Source: Pseudomonadota bacterium
Lineage (GTDB): Bacteria; Pseudomonadota; Alphaproteobacteria; Azospirillales; Azospirillaceae
NCBI GenBank assembly: GCA_023412175.1
Contig: JAEYOB010000181.1
Location: 1 to 5,771, forward strand
Direction of reading: 5' to 3'
Length of the DNA: 5,771 nucleotides
The notes below the pieces were generated by a model. The model did no database searches. It saw only the letters and a list, made by a program, of their open reading frames with translations, and was not told where the DNA came from. Below are positions 1-5,554 of this stretch, one piece after another (position 1 is the stretch's first letter; each line of letters begins with the position of its first letter). Position numbers and translations under genes: made by a program.

Positions 1-153
1 GCCGGGGCGGCGCGTGTCCATCCAGGGCTGGATGGCGGCCTCCGACAGGGCCAGCAGCGACGGGCAGCCGGCCACCACCACGCCGATGGACGGCCCGTGG
101 CTTTCACCCCAGGTGGTGAAACGGAACTGCTTGCCGAAGCTGTTTCCGGCCAT
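1..153 (-). CDS. aroC: Chorismate synthase, N-terminal 51 residues (continues off the left edge)
   Basis: Chorismate synthase converts 5-enolpyruvylshikimate-3-phosphate to chorismate, the last common step of aromatic amino acid and folate/quinone precursor synthesis, using reduced FMN in the cytosol. The translated start, [20 protein letters not shown], closely matches the family's start: the MAGN opening, the GESHG motif at residues 16-20 with the conserved His19, and DTRRPG at 46-51 for the DxRRPG region. Only 51 codons of a gene usually about 350-370 codons long are present; the break is the window edge, not a mutation. The start lies 7 nt after the fabI stop, with GGAG and GAGGG upstream, so it is probably co-transcribed with fabI. 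Residue 28 is Ala where the family signature normally has an acidic or small hydroxyl residue, and the following stretch ([11 protein letters not shown]) is less typical than the rest. The family call is secure. Confidence 0.93.
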   Translation of the reverse strand, partial: MAGNSFGKQFRFTTWGESHGPSIGVVVAGCPSLLALSEAAIQPWMDTRRPG

Positions 154-160
154 GCCCTCG

Positions 161-1021
161 TTACTCCGACTTGCCGCTGCCGCTGCCGGTCCCGCTCAGG
201 CCGTTCAGCAACTGCCCCACCTCGGCGGCGGCGTCCACCGCCACCATGCCGACCACATGGTAGCCGCTGTCCACGTGCATCACCTCGCCGGTGACGCCCG
301 CGCCCAGATCGCTCAGCAGGAACAGGCCGGCGCCGCCGACCTCCTGGATGGTGACGTTGCGCTTCATCGGCGCGTTCAGCTCGTTCCACTTCAGGATATA
401 GCGGAAATCGCCGATGCCGCTGGCGGCCAGGGTCTTGATCGGGCCGGCGGAAATCGCGTTGACGCGGATGTTCTGGCCTCCCAGGTCCACCGCGAGGTAG
501 CGTACGCTGGCCTCCAGGGCAGCCTTCGCCACGCCCATCACGTTGTAGTGCGGCATCACGCGCTCGGCACCGTAATAGGAGAGCGTCAACAGGCTGCCGC
601 CGTCCTTCATCAGCGGCACGGCGCGCTGCGCAACCGCGGTGAAGGAGTAGGCGGAGATGTCCATGGTGCGGAGGAAGTTGCCCCGCGTGGTGTTGAGGTA
701 CTTGCCGTCCAGCTCGTTCTTGTCGGAAAACGCGATCGCATGCACCAGGAAGTCGAGCTTGCCCCATTCCGCCTCGATGGCGGCGAACGTCGCGTCGATG
801 CTGGCCTCGTCGCTGACGTCGCACGGCAGCACCAGGCGCGCGCCGACCGAATCGGCCAGCGGCTTGACGCGCTTCAGAAGGGCGTCGCCTTGATAGGTGA
901 AGGCAAGCTCCGCACCCTGCGCGGCCAGCGCGGTGGCAATGCCCCAGGCGATCGAGCGGTCGTTGGCGACGCCCATGATCAGGCCGCGCTTGCCGTCCAT
1001 GAGCGGCTTCGGGTTCGACAT
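161..1021 (-). CDS. fabI: Enoyl-[acyl-carrier-protein] reductase (NADH), FabI type
   Basis: FabI reduces trans-2-enoyl-ACP to acyl-ACP with NAD(P)H, the final step of each type II fatty-acid elongation cycle, as a cytosolic tetramer. The 286-residue product is a divergent short-chain dehydrogenase. A nucleotide-binding loop with [13 protein letters not shown] lies at about residues 17-29. The active-site region [20 protein letters not shown] carries Tyr149, Tyr159 and Lys166, aligning with E. coli Tyr146, Tyr156 and Lys163. It is followed by [18 protein letters not shown] (186-203), a hallmark of FabI. Residue 97 is Ala at the position of E. coli Gly93, a triclosan-contact site. The protein is about 20 residues longer than E. 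coli FabI and ends in a low-complexity Gly/Ser tail ([14 protein letters not shown]). The ATG is preceded by GAGGA at 4-6 nt spacing, with a promoter-like pair upstream. aroC follows after 7 nt. The identification is very secure. Confidence 0.97.
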   Translation of the reverse strand: MSNPKPLMDGKRGLIMGVANDRSIAWGIATALAAQGAELAFTYQGDALLKRVKPLADSVGARLVLPCDVSDEASIDATFAAIEAEWGKLDFLVHAIAFSDKNELDGKYLNTTRGNFLRTMDISAYSFTAVAQRAVPLMKDGGSLLTLSYYGAERVMPHYNVMGVAKAALEASVRYLAVDLGGQNIRVNAISAGPIKTLAASGIGDFRYILKWNELNAPMKRNVTIQEVGGAGLFLLSDLGAGVTGEVMHVDSGYHVVGMVAVDAAAEVGQLLNGLSGTGSGSGKSE

Positions 1022-1078
1022 CCGGTCCTCGTGACTGTGGTGGCCGTGTTGAGCGGCTGTTCAGGGAATTTGCGGCGC

Positions 1079-1106
1079 ATCCTACACGAAAGACGGGCCG
1101 GGTCAA
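1079..1106 (-). promoter_or_regulatory. Candidate sigma-70-type promoter of fabI-aroC
   Basis: Read on the minus strand, TTGACC (plus 1101-1106) and TAGGAT (plus 1079-1084) are separated by 16 nt, matching the -35 consensus at five of six positions and the -10 at four of six. Transcription would start near 1072, giving a leader of about 50 nt before the fabI ATG at 1021. It lies in the 107-bp spacer between divergent fabI and the YihY-family gene, in the only place a fabI promoter could sit close by. I see no equally good plus-strand promoter for the divergent gene. This rests on consensus matching only. Confidence 0.5.
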
Positions 1107-1128
1107 ACCGGGCGGGGGAGGAAGTACT

Positions 1129-2511
1129 ATGACCGATCCGGTGACCAATCTCGGGGGGCGCCCGCCCGAACGCCCGCCCGAACTTCCGGCCGCCGAGCCG
1201 CGGCGGAGGCCGTGGATCGTGCGCATGGTGCGTGAGCTGTTCGGCTTCCTCAGCCACGCGGCGATGCGCTTCTACAACGACAATTGCTTCCAGACCGCGG
1301 CGTCGCTGACCTACACGAGCCTGCTCGCCATCGTGCCGATCATGACCATCGGCTTCGCCATCTTCTCGGCGTTCCCGGCGTTCGCAGAGCTGCAGAAGCG
1401 CATGCAGGAGATGATCTTCCGCAACATGGTGCCGCAGATCGGCGACGCGATCCTGGAGTATCTCGGCCACTTCATGGCCAACGCCGGGCAGATGCCGATC
1501 TTCGGCGTCATCGGGCTGGCGGTCTCCGCGGTGCTGCTGATCTGGACCATAGAGGGCTCGTTCGCCGCCATCTGGCGGGTGAAGGAGCCGCGCTCGCTGG
1601 TCACCCGCATCCTATCCTTCTGGGCCATCGTGTCGCTGACGCCGCTGTTCGCCGGCGCCAGCCTGTCGCTGTCCACCTCGCTGTGGGACGCGCTGCGCGT
1701 CGTCCATCTGGAGGAGCTGGCCGCGCCGGCTGCGGGGTTCAGCGGGCTGCTGCCGCTGCTCCTGCAATGGATCGGCTGCTCGCTGCTGTACTTGATCATC
1801 CCGAACCGCACCGTGCAGTGGATGGACGCGATGGGCGGCGGCGCCGTGGGGGCGCTGCTGCTGGAGGGCTCGAAGGCCGGGTTCGCTTGGTACATGCGCG
1901 AGTTTCCGGCCTACCAGACCATCTACGGCGCGCTGGCGACGGTGCCGATCTTCCTGTTCTGGCTGTACGTGGCGTGGTCCACCGTGCTGTTCGGCGCGGT
2001 GATCACCGCCGGGCTGCCGGAATGGCGCGCCGGCAAGATCACCCGCGGCGGACCGGAGGGGCTGCTGCCCGGCCAGCGCCTCGCGCTGGCGCTGGCGGTG
2101 CTGCACGAACTGATGGACGCCAACCGGCTGGGCGTCGGCATCCGGCGGCGCACGCTGGTGCAGCGGGTGCCGGTGGGGGCGGTGCTGATCGACGGCATCC
2201 TGGAGCAGATGCGCGACGCCCACTGGGTGGCGCACACCACGCGCGACGCCTGGGTGGTGACCCGGGACCTGACCGAGGCGACGCTGTTCGACCTGATGAA
2301 GGCGCTGGGCATCGGGCTGCGCGGCCCGGTCCGCAACCTCGGCGGGCTGGAGCTGCCCTGGCAGGAGCGCACCGCCCAGCTCCTCGACGCCGCCGAGGCC
2401 GGGCAGCAGGAGATCCTGGGCGTGCCGCTGAAGACGCTGCTGTCCGACGAGGAGCCCGGCGGCGGTGCCGGCGCCGTGCCGCTGAGCAGCCGGAGGCGCT
2501 CCTCCTCGTGA
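1129..2511 (+). CDS. YihY/BrkB-family (UPF0761) inner-membrane protein
   Basis: The 460-residue product belongs to the YihY/virulence-factor BrkB family of polytopic inner-membrane proteins. Members are often annotated as ribonuclease BN, a label now thought wrong, and the biochemical role is not firmly known. A Pro/Arg-rich cytosolic N-terminus (1-35) precedes the family core, with RFYNDNCFQTAASLTYTSLL near 47-66 and predicted membrane segments at about 58-84, 122-147, 161-181, 205-225, 234-255 and 267-294. Further family landmarks are IWRVKEPRS (148-156), IPNRTVQW (224-231) and FPAYQTIYGALATVPIFLFWLY (259-280). A cytosolic region of about 165 residues follows, as in the longer proteobacterial members; about 315-440 has helical, winged-helix-like character, and the end is Ser/Arg-rich. 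The start is supported by GGAGG (1117-1121) 7 nt before the ATG. The gene is divergent from fabI, and mntP follows 83 nt downstream on the same strand. The family is confident; the function is unknown. Confidence 0.9.
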   Translation: MTDPVTNLGGRPPERPPELPAAEPRRRPWIVRMVRELFGFLSHAAMRFYNDNCFQTAASLTYTSLLAIVPIMTIGFAIFSAFPAFAELQKRMQEMIFRNMVPQIGDAILEYLGHFMANAGQMPIFGVIGLAVSAVLLIWTIEGSFAAIWRVKEPRSLVTRILSFWAIVSLTPLFAGASLSLSTSLWDALRVVHLEELAAPAAGFSGLLPLLLQWIGCSLLYLIIPNRTVQWMDAMGGGAVGALLLEGSKAGFAWYMREFPAYQTIYGALATVPIFLFWLYVAWSTVLFGAVITAGLPEWRAGKITRGGPEGLLPGQRLALALAVLHELMDANRLGVGIRRRTLVQRVPVGAVLIDGILEQMRDAHWVAHTTRDAWVVTRDLTEATLFDLMKALGIGLRGPVRNLGGLELPWQERTAQLLDAAEAGQQEILGVPLKTLLSDEEPGGGAGAVPLSSRRRSSS

Positions 2512-2524
2512 CCGGTCACGAGGA
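2503..2524. repeat. 22-nt perfect palindrome spanning the YihY-family stop codon
   Basis: The arms TCCTCGTGACC and GGTCACGAGGA are exact reverse complements with no spacer; the TGA stop (2509-2511) lies inside the left arm. As RNA it would fold into a stem with a minimal loop. No T-run follows (the next bases are TAGCGTTTG), so it is not a standard intrinsic terminator. It could be an mRNA-stabilising or attenuating hairpin, or a protein-binding site 71 bp before mntP. The symmetry is directly visible; the role is inferred. Confidence 0.55.
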
Positions 2525-2531
2525 TAGCGTT

Positions 2532-2545
2532 TGAACACCTGTTCA
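2532..2545. promoter_or_regulatory. Dyad TGAACA-CC-TGTTCA in the mntP upstream region
   Basis: Two exact 6-nt inverted arms separated by two bases lie about 50 nt before the mntP ATG. They overlap a TTGAAC hexamer (2531-2536) and sit against TATTCT (2546-2551), elements that resemble -35 and -10 boxes but are not at standard spacing. This could be an operator controlling mntP. The half-site does not match a manganese-regulator box I can name. It resembles the GAAC-N4-GTTC layout of Gram-positive LexA sites, whereas alphaproteobacterial LexA normally binds a GTTC-N7-GTTC direct repeat, so LexA is unlikely. Assignment as an operator is tentative. Confidence 0.3.
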
Positions 2546-2594
2546 TATTCTGCTAGCGGTTCCCGCGCGTCTAACCCCAATTCGCGCCGGGTCC

Positions 2595-3152
2595 ATGAGC
2601 TACGCCACCGCCCTGATCCTCGCCTTCAGCCTGTCCATGGACTCCTTCGCCGCGGCGCTCGGCACCGGCGCGGTGATGCGCCGCCCCGGCCTGACCGAGG
2701 CGCTGCGCGTCGGCTTGCTGTTCGGCGGCGTCCAGCTCGCCATGCCGCTGATCGGCTTCGCGCTGGGTCTGACCTTCGCCAGCCACGTGGCCGCGGTCGA
2801 TCACTGGATCGCCTTCCTGCTGCTGCTCGGCGTCGGCGGCAAGATGCTGTGGGAGAGCCTGTCCGACGATGAGGACGAATCGCCGCGCGGCGGGTTCGGG
2901 CTCGGCCAGCTTTTCCTGATGGCGGTGGCGACCTCGATCGATGCCGCGGCGGTGGGGGTGTCGCTGGCCGTGGTGGACGTGGACATCGTCGCCGTCTGCC
3001 TGCTGATCGGCGTGGTCACTTTCGGCATGGCGTGCGGCGGCGTCCTGATGGGCCGCGCCGCCGGCCCGCTGTTCGGCAAGCGCGCCGAACTGATCGGCGG
3101 CCTCGGCCTGATCGCCATCGGCATCAAGATCCTGGTCGAGCACACGCTGTAG
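2595..3152 (+). CDS. mntP: Manganese efflux pump MntP (YebN/DUF204 family)
   Basis: MntP exports Mn2+ across the inner membrane and protects against manganese toxicity. The 185-residue product is close to the family's usual length of about 190. It consists of two related three-helix halves: predicted helices at about 3-22, 34-57, 69-87, 102-122, 130-152 and 165-183. The two signature motifs are present: SMDSFAAALGTG with Asp16 in the first half and ATSIDAAAVGVSL with Asp116 in the second; these acidic residues are needed for transport in studied members. A hydrophilic acidic loop (SDDEDESPRGG, 90-100) joins the halves. The ATG has only a weak ribosome-binding sequence (GCCGGG), but the alignment of the first helix supports this start. 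It lies 83 nt after the YihY-family gene and could be transcribed with it or from its own promoter. I see no convincing yybP-ykoY manganese riboswitch in the short leader. Confidence 0.95.
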   Translation: MSYATALILAFSLSMDSFAAALGTGAVMRRPGLTEALRVGLLFGGVQLAMPLIGFALGLTFASHVAAVDHWIAFLLLLGVGGKMLWESLSDDEDESPRGGFGLGQLFLMAVATSIDAAAVGVSLAVVDVDIVAVCLLIGVVTFGMACGGVLMGRAAGPLFGKRAELIGGLGLIAIGIKILVEHTL

Positions 3153-3161
3153 CGGGGGCTC

Positions 3162-3210
3162 GCCCTCTCCCCGACCCTCCGCCTCGCAGAGGGGAGGGGC
3201 GGGAAGGGGC
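3162..3210. terminator. Long GC-rich hairpin between convergent mntP and chemoreceptor genes
   Basis: The arm 3162-3185 pairs with 3189-3210 around a three-base loop (GCA, 3186-3188). Twenty Watson-Crick pairs and one G-T pair form, broken only by two single-base bulges (3172, 3181) and two mismatches. It starts 10 nt after the mntP stop and ends 11 nt before the chemoreceptor stop, so it can serve both convergent transcripts. No T-run follows on either strand, so termination efficiency is uncertain. Similar CCCTCTCCCC/GGGGAGAGGG hairpins are common between genes in GC-rich proteobacteria, and this may be one copy of a dispersed intergenic repeat. Confidence 0.5.
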
Positions 3211-3221
3211 AGGACGCTGCC

Positions 3222-4928
3222 TTACGCTGCCCGGATGCGCCGGACGAAGTCGTCCACCTGACGGGTCAGCGTGGTGGACTGGGCGCCCAGCTCGCGGGCG
3301 GCCTTCAGCACGTCGCCGGCAGCGCCGCCGGCCTCCACCGCGGCGCGGTTGACGCCGCCGATGTTGCTGCTGACCTCCGCCGTACCCTGCGCCGCCTGCT
3401 GGACGTTGCGCGAGATCTCGCCCGTGGCCGCTGTCTGCTCCTCGACCGCCGAGGCGATGGCGGTGGAGATGTGGTTCACCTTCAGCACCGTGTCGGCGAT
3501 GCCGCGGATGGCCGTGACGGCGTCGGTGGTCTCCTTCTGGATGGCCTGAACCTGTCCGGAGATGTCCTCCGTGGCCTTGGCGGTCTGGTTGGCCAGCGAC
3601 TTCACCTCCGAGGCGACCACGGCGAAACCCTTGCCGGCCTCGCCGGCGCGGGCGGCCTCGATGGTGGCGTTCAGCGCCAGCAGGTTGGTCTGGCTGGCGA
3701 TGTCCTGGATGAGCTGGACGACCGTGCCGATCTTCTGCGCGGCGCCCGACAGGCTTTCGACCGTGGCGTTGGTGCGCTGCGCCTCGTTCACGGCGTTCTG
3801 GGTGATGCCGGCGGCTTCCGCGACCTGCCGGGCGATCTCGGCGATGGAACTGGACAGCTCCTCGGCGGCGGTGGCGACGGTCTGAACGTTGGCCGATGCC
3901 TGTTCGGTGGCGACGGCGACGGCGGTCGCCTGCCGGGTGGTCTCCTCGGCCACCGACGACATGCTCTGGGCATTGCCCTGCAACTGCTCGGCGGACGAGG
4001 ACACGGCACCGACCACGCCCTTCACCGAGTGCTCGAAGCTGTCGGCCAGCGCGTCCATGGCCTGCTTCTTCTCCAGAGCGGCGCGCGCCTCGGCCGCCTT
4101 GGCCTCGGCCTCCATGGTGCGGGTGCGCTGCAGGTTCTCCTTGAAGACCTGCATGGTGCCGGCGATCTGGCCCACCTCGTCCTTGCGTTCGACGCCGTAG
4201 ATCTCGACCGTCAGATCGCCGTCCGCCAGCCGGCGGAGGCAGCCGACCGAGGCCGACACCGGCCGGCCAATCCCGAACTGCGCGACCAGCAGACCCACCA
4301 GGATACCTCCCACGACGCCGAGCACCGCCACCACGATCAACGTGGTGCGCACCGACTTCGCGTTGGCGCTGGCGTTCTGGGAGAGGGTCTGGGATTTGCT
4401 GTCCGAATAGTCGTTGTAGGCCCGCATCGCCTGGAACAGCGTGTTGGCCGCCGTCTGGGAGGTCAGTGCGGAATCAACGATTTCCCGGCGGGCCGTGTCG
4501 TTGGTGGTTTGGGCTCCGTTCCGGCGGGCGGTCTGGAAGGTGTCGTCGAGTTCGCGCAGGTAGGTGGCGTACGCATCCTCCACGGCCTTCAGCAACTCGG
4601 TCTGGCGGGGGCCGGCTGTGCGCTTCAGGGTGGCGATGTGCGTATCGAGCTGCTTGCGTTGCTCTTGGACGATGGCGTCCGCCTCCCCCACGTATTTCGG
4701 CGACGGGTCGGCGGCGATGCTGAACTCGGAGCGGCTCAGCGCCAGAATGCTCTGGTTGGCGCGCGCACCGGTCAGCGCTTCGCGCCCGCTGGTCTCGACT
4801 TCGGTGGTGTCACTGTTCAGTTCGCTGAGCGCCTGCACGCCCATGACGCTGACGGCCACGGTGGCCAGCGACGTCAGGGCGACGACGACGAGCACCTTGA
4901 CGACGATCTTCATGTCCTTGAAACGCAT
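3222..4928 (-). CDS. Methyl-accepting chemotaxis protein (transmembrane chemoreceptor)
   Basis: The 568-residue product is a complete chemoreceptor that would signal through CheW and CheA to the flagellar motor. In order it has a short cytosolic start, TM1 at about 7-30, a periplasmic ligand-binding region at 31-195 predicted to be a four-helix bundle (4HB_MCP-like), and TM2 at about 196-217. A HAMP domain follows at about 218-271 ([23 protein letters not shown]), then a coiled-coil cytoplasmic signalling domain to the C-terminus. The highly conserved hairpin tip is clear at 407-446, including [18 protein letters not shown] and [24 protein letters not shown] (495-505) is the return-helix segment typical of alphaproteobacterial receptors. 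There is no C-terminal CheR/CheB-tethering pentapeptide. The ligand cannot be told from sequence. The ATG at 4928 has AGGA 8 nt upstream; Met6 is an alternative start. The gene is convergent with mntP and no chemotaxis operon is visible next to it. Confidence 0.95.
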   Translation of the reverse strand: MRFKDMKIVVKVLVVVALTSLATVAVSVMGVQALSELNSDTTEVETSGREALTGARANQSILALSRSEFSIAADPSPKYVGEADAIVQEQRKQLDTHIATLKRTAGPRQTELLKAVEDAYATYLRELDDTFQTARRNGAQTTNDTARREIVDSALTSQTAANTLFQAMRAYNDYSDSKSQTLSQNASANAKSVRTTLIVVAVLGVVGGILVGLLVAQFGIGRPVSASVGCLRRLADGDLTVEIYGVERKDEVGQIAGTMQVFKENLQRTRTMEAEAKAAEARAALEKKQAMDALADSFEHSVKGVVGAVSSSAEQLQGNAQSMSSVAEETTRQATAVAVATEQASANVQTVATAAEELSSSIAEIARQVAEAAGITQNAVNEAQRTNATVESLSGAAQKIGTVVQLIQDIASQTNLLALNATIEAARAGEAGKGFAVVASEVKSLANQTAKATEDISGQVQAIQKETTDAVTAIRGIADTVLKVNHISTAIASAVEEQTAATGEISRNVQQAAQGTAEVSSNIGGVNRAAVEAGGAAGDVLKAARELGAQSTTLTRQVDDFVRRIRAA

Positions 4929-5183
4929 GTCCTACATCCTGAAGTGGCTTGCCCGGCCTCGTCTGCGGGCAGGCGAAATCGCTTTAGATGCTGAACAGAC
5001 TGCGAATCGACCCTTTCGGAAACGTTAAGGTGTGCAGCGATGTCACTCGCATAACCCTGCCGCGTGATGATTGCGGATTTTCTCTAAGCCCGGACGTGGA
5101 GGTGGTCAGGGCGCGGGTCTGCGGCACGCCTGCGGAGGCGCGCGGACCGGTGTTCGGGGGTGGGGAGGCGCCTCGGCGCCGGG
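4929..5183. other. Leader and spacer upstream of the chemoreceptor gene
   Basis: This 255-bp stretch has no credible gene. It must contain the chemoreceptor's minus-strand promoter. I found no convincing sigma-70, sigma-54 or flagellar sigma-28 pair; on the minus strand TTAACGTTTCC followed by GTCGATTC weakly recalls a sigma-28 site but the spacing is too short. An inverted repeat TGCCCG (4950-4955) / CGGGCA (4966-4971) could form a small hairpin in the mRNA leader. The part around 5000-5090 is less GC-rich than the flanking genes, as expected of a promoter region. Confidence 0.5.
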
Positions 5184-5198
5184 CTATTCCAGCCCGGC
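5167..5198 (-). terminator. Overlapping hairpins at the end of the truncated minus-strand gene
   Basis: Two inverted repeats lie at the stop codon of the gene remnant. GCCGGGC (5178-5184) and GCCCGGC (5192-5198) form an exact 7-bp stem with a 7-nt loop containing most of the TAG stop and the last codons. Immediately downstream on the minus strand, GGCGCC-TC-GGCGCC (5167-5180) forms a second, overlapping dyad. They are not followed by a T-run. Their position exactly at a stop codon suggests a transcript end, which in turn supports the remnant being a real former gene. Confidence 0.4.
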
Positions 5199-5258
5199 CT
5201 TCTTCCGCACGTCGTAGCTGCGGGTCTTCGCCCACTTCTCCATGAACTGGCCTGTATA
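5184..5258 (-). pseudogene. C-terminal remnant of an unidentified gene
   Basis: On the minus strand a frame ending in TAG at 5184-5186 encodes TGQFMEKWAKTRSYDVRKKA followed by GLE. Its composition is protein-like, with charged and aromatic residues and GC-rich third positions like the window's real genes. It ends at hairpins typical of a gene end. Going upstream, base composition changes sharply at about 5255-5265, and the frame continues only into an AT-rich CA/GT-repeat region (LIKSGRY and earlier) before reaching a stop, with no plausible full gene. The simplest reading is the 3' end of a chromosomal gene whose body was removed or displaced by inserted DNA on its right. A free-standing small protein starting at Met (5243), 19 residues, is possible but has no clear ribosome-binding site. 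I do not recognise the parent family. Confidence 0.45.
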
Positions 5259-5290
5259 TCGACCACTTTTTATTAAACGAGGCACTTCAA

Positions 5291-5384
5291 CGTGTGTAAC
5301 GGGTAAGTGTGTGTCATGCAGTGACAGTTAACACACACGATAACACACACAAGACACACAAATATACACACGACGAACACACGC
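5291..5384. repeat. CA/GT repeat cluster with tandem degenerate 12-nt units and an inverted arrangement
   Basis: Positions 5329-5384 can be read as four 12-nt units in register plus a partial fifth: TAACACACACGA, TAACACACACAA, GACACACAAATA, TACACACGACGA and ACACACGC. Left of them, GT-oriented copies occur (GTGTGTAAC near 5292 and GTGTGTGT at 5307-5314). The latter can pair with ACACACAC (5331-5338) across a 16-nt loop. Between them lies a dyad TGTCA-N5-TGACA (5312-5326). The layout could be a multi-site protein-binding region, an iteron-like array, or simple-sequence expansion. The repeats are directly visible; the function is unknown. Confidence 0.6.
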
Positions 5385-5467
5385 TTGAGCCGTTGATCAT
5401 CGCAAAAGGGGAGGCGCGCGTTTGTAGGCATAGCGCTTCCCGTAAAAATGGTTCCATGTTGCCTTGG

Positions 5468-5496
5468 TGGACAAAAGGGGGCATGCGCGATAAATT
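5468..5496 (+). promoter_or_regulatory. Candidate promoter for the Gly-rich ORF
   Basis: TGGACA (5468-5473) matches the -35 consensus at five of six bases. It is followed after 17 nt by TAAATT (5491-5496), which matches the -10 at four of six. Transcription would begin near 5503, giving a leader of about 50 nt containing the T9 run. Support is by consensus and spacing only. Confidence 0.4.
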
Positions 5497-5554
5497 TCCC
5501 TCCTTGAGCGTGTGGGCGGTAGCTCGCAGTTTTTTTTTGGTTTAGGCGGTGAGT

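Larger units (their letters stand above)
5259..5554. other. AT-richer, repeat-bearing intergenic region upstream of the Gly-rich ORF
   Basis: About 300 bp of markedly lower GC content than the rest of the window, with no ORF I would defend. It contains, left to right, a CA/GT repeat cluster (5291-5384), a promoter-like pair (5468-5496) and a run of nine T (5530-5538) just before the Gly-rich ORF. The minus-strand frames through it encode low-complexity Val/Cys-rich or Thr/His-rich peptides that simply reflect the CA/GT repeats. Confidence 0.6.

Noticed and set aside
1022..1128. Plus-strand promoter for the YihY-family gene
   Set aside because: TTGAGC (1049-1054) has no acceptable -10 partner at normal spacing, so no call was made.
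14..1132. Long plus-strand open frame opposite fabI and aroC
   Set aside because: It is antisense to two clearly recognisable genes, its product is Ala/Arg/His-rich low-complexity typical of GC-rich shadow frames, and it has no family resemblance.
1284..2580. Large alternative frames on both strands across the YihY-family gene
   Set aside because: Products are Arg/Ala/Gly-rich with no motifs, and they overlap a gene with clear family landmarks and a strong ribosome-binding site.
2512..2594. yybP-ykoY manganese riboswitch before mntP
   Set aside because: The leader is only about 83 nt and lacks the conserved paired core of that class; only two small dyads are seen.
3471..4994. 507-codon plus-strand open frame opposite the chemoreceptor
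   Set aside because: The Gly/Leu/Arg/Asp-rich product mirrors the chemoreceptor's codon bias; the minus-strand chemoreceptor is unambiguous.
5245..5262. SOS (LexA) box near CTGTATATCG upstream of the Gly-rich ORF
   Set aside because: Only one half-site of the enterobacterial motif is present, and alphaproteobacterial LexA uses GTTC-N7-GTTC, which I did not find here. It would have supported a bacteriocin reading, so it was checked and not accepted.
5329..5384. CRISPR array
   Set aside because: Units are 12 nt, contiguous and degenerate, with no unique spacers of constant length.
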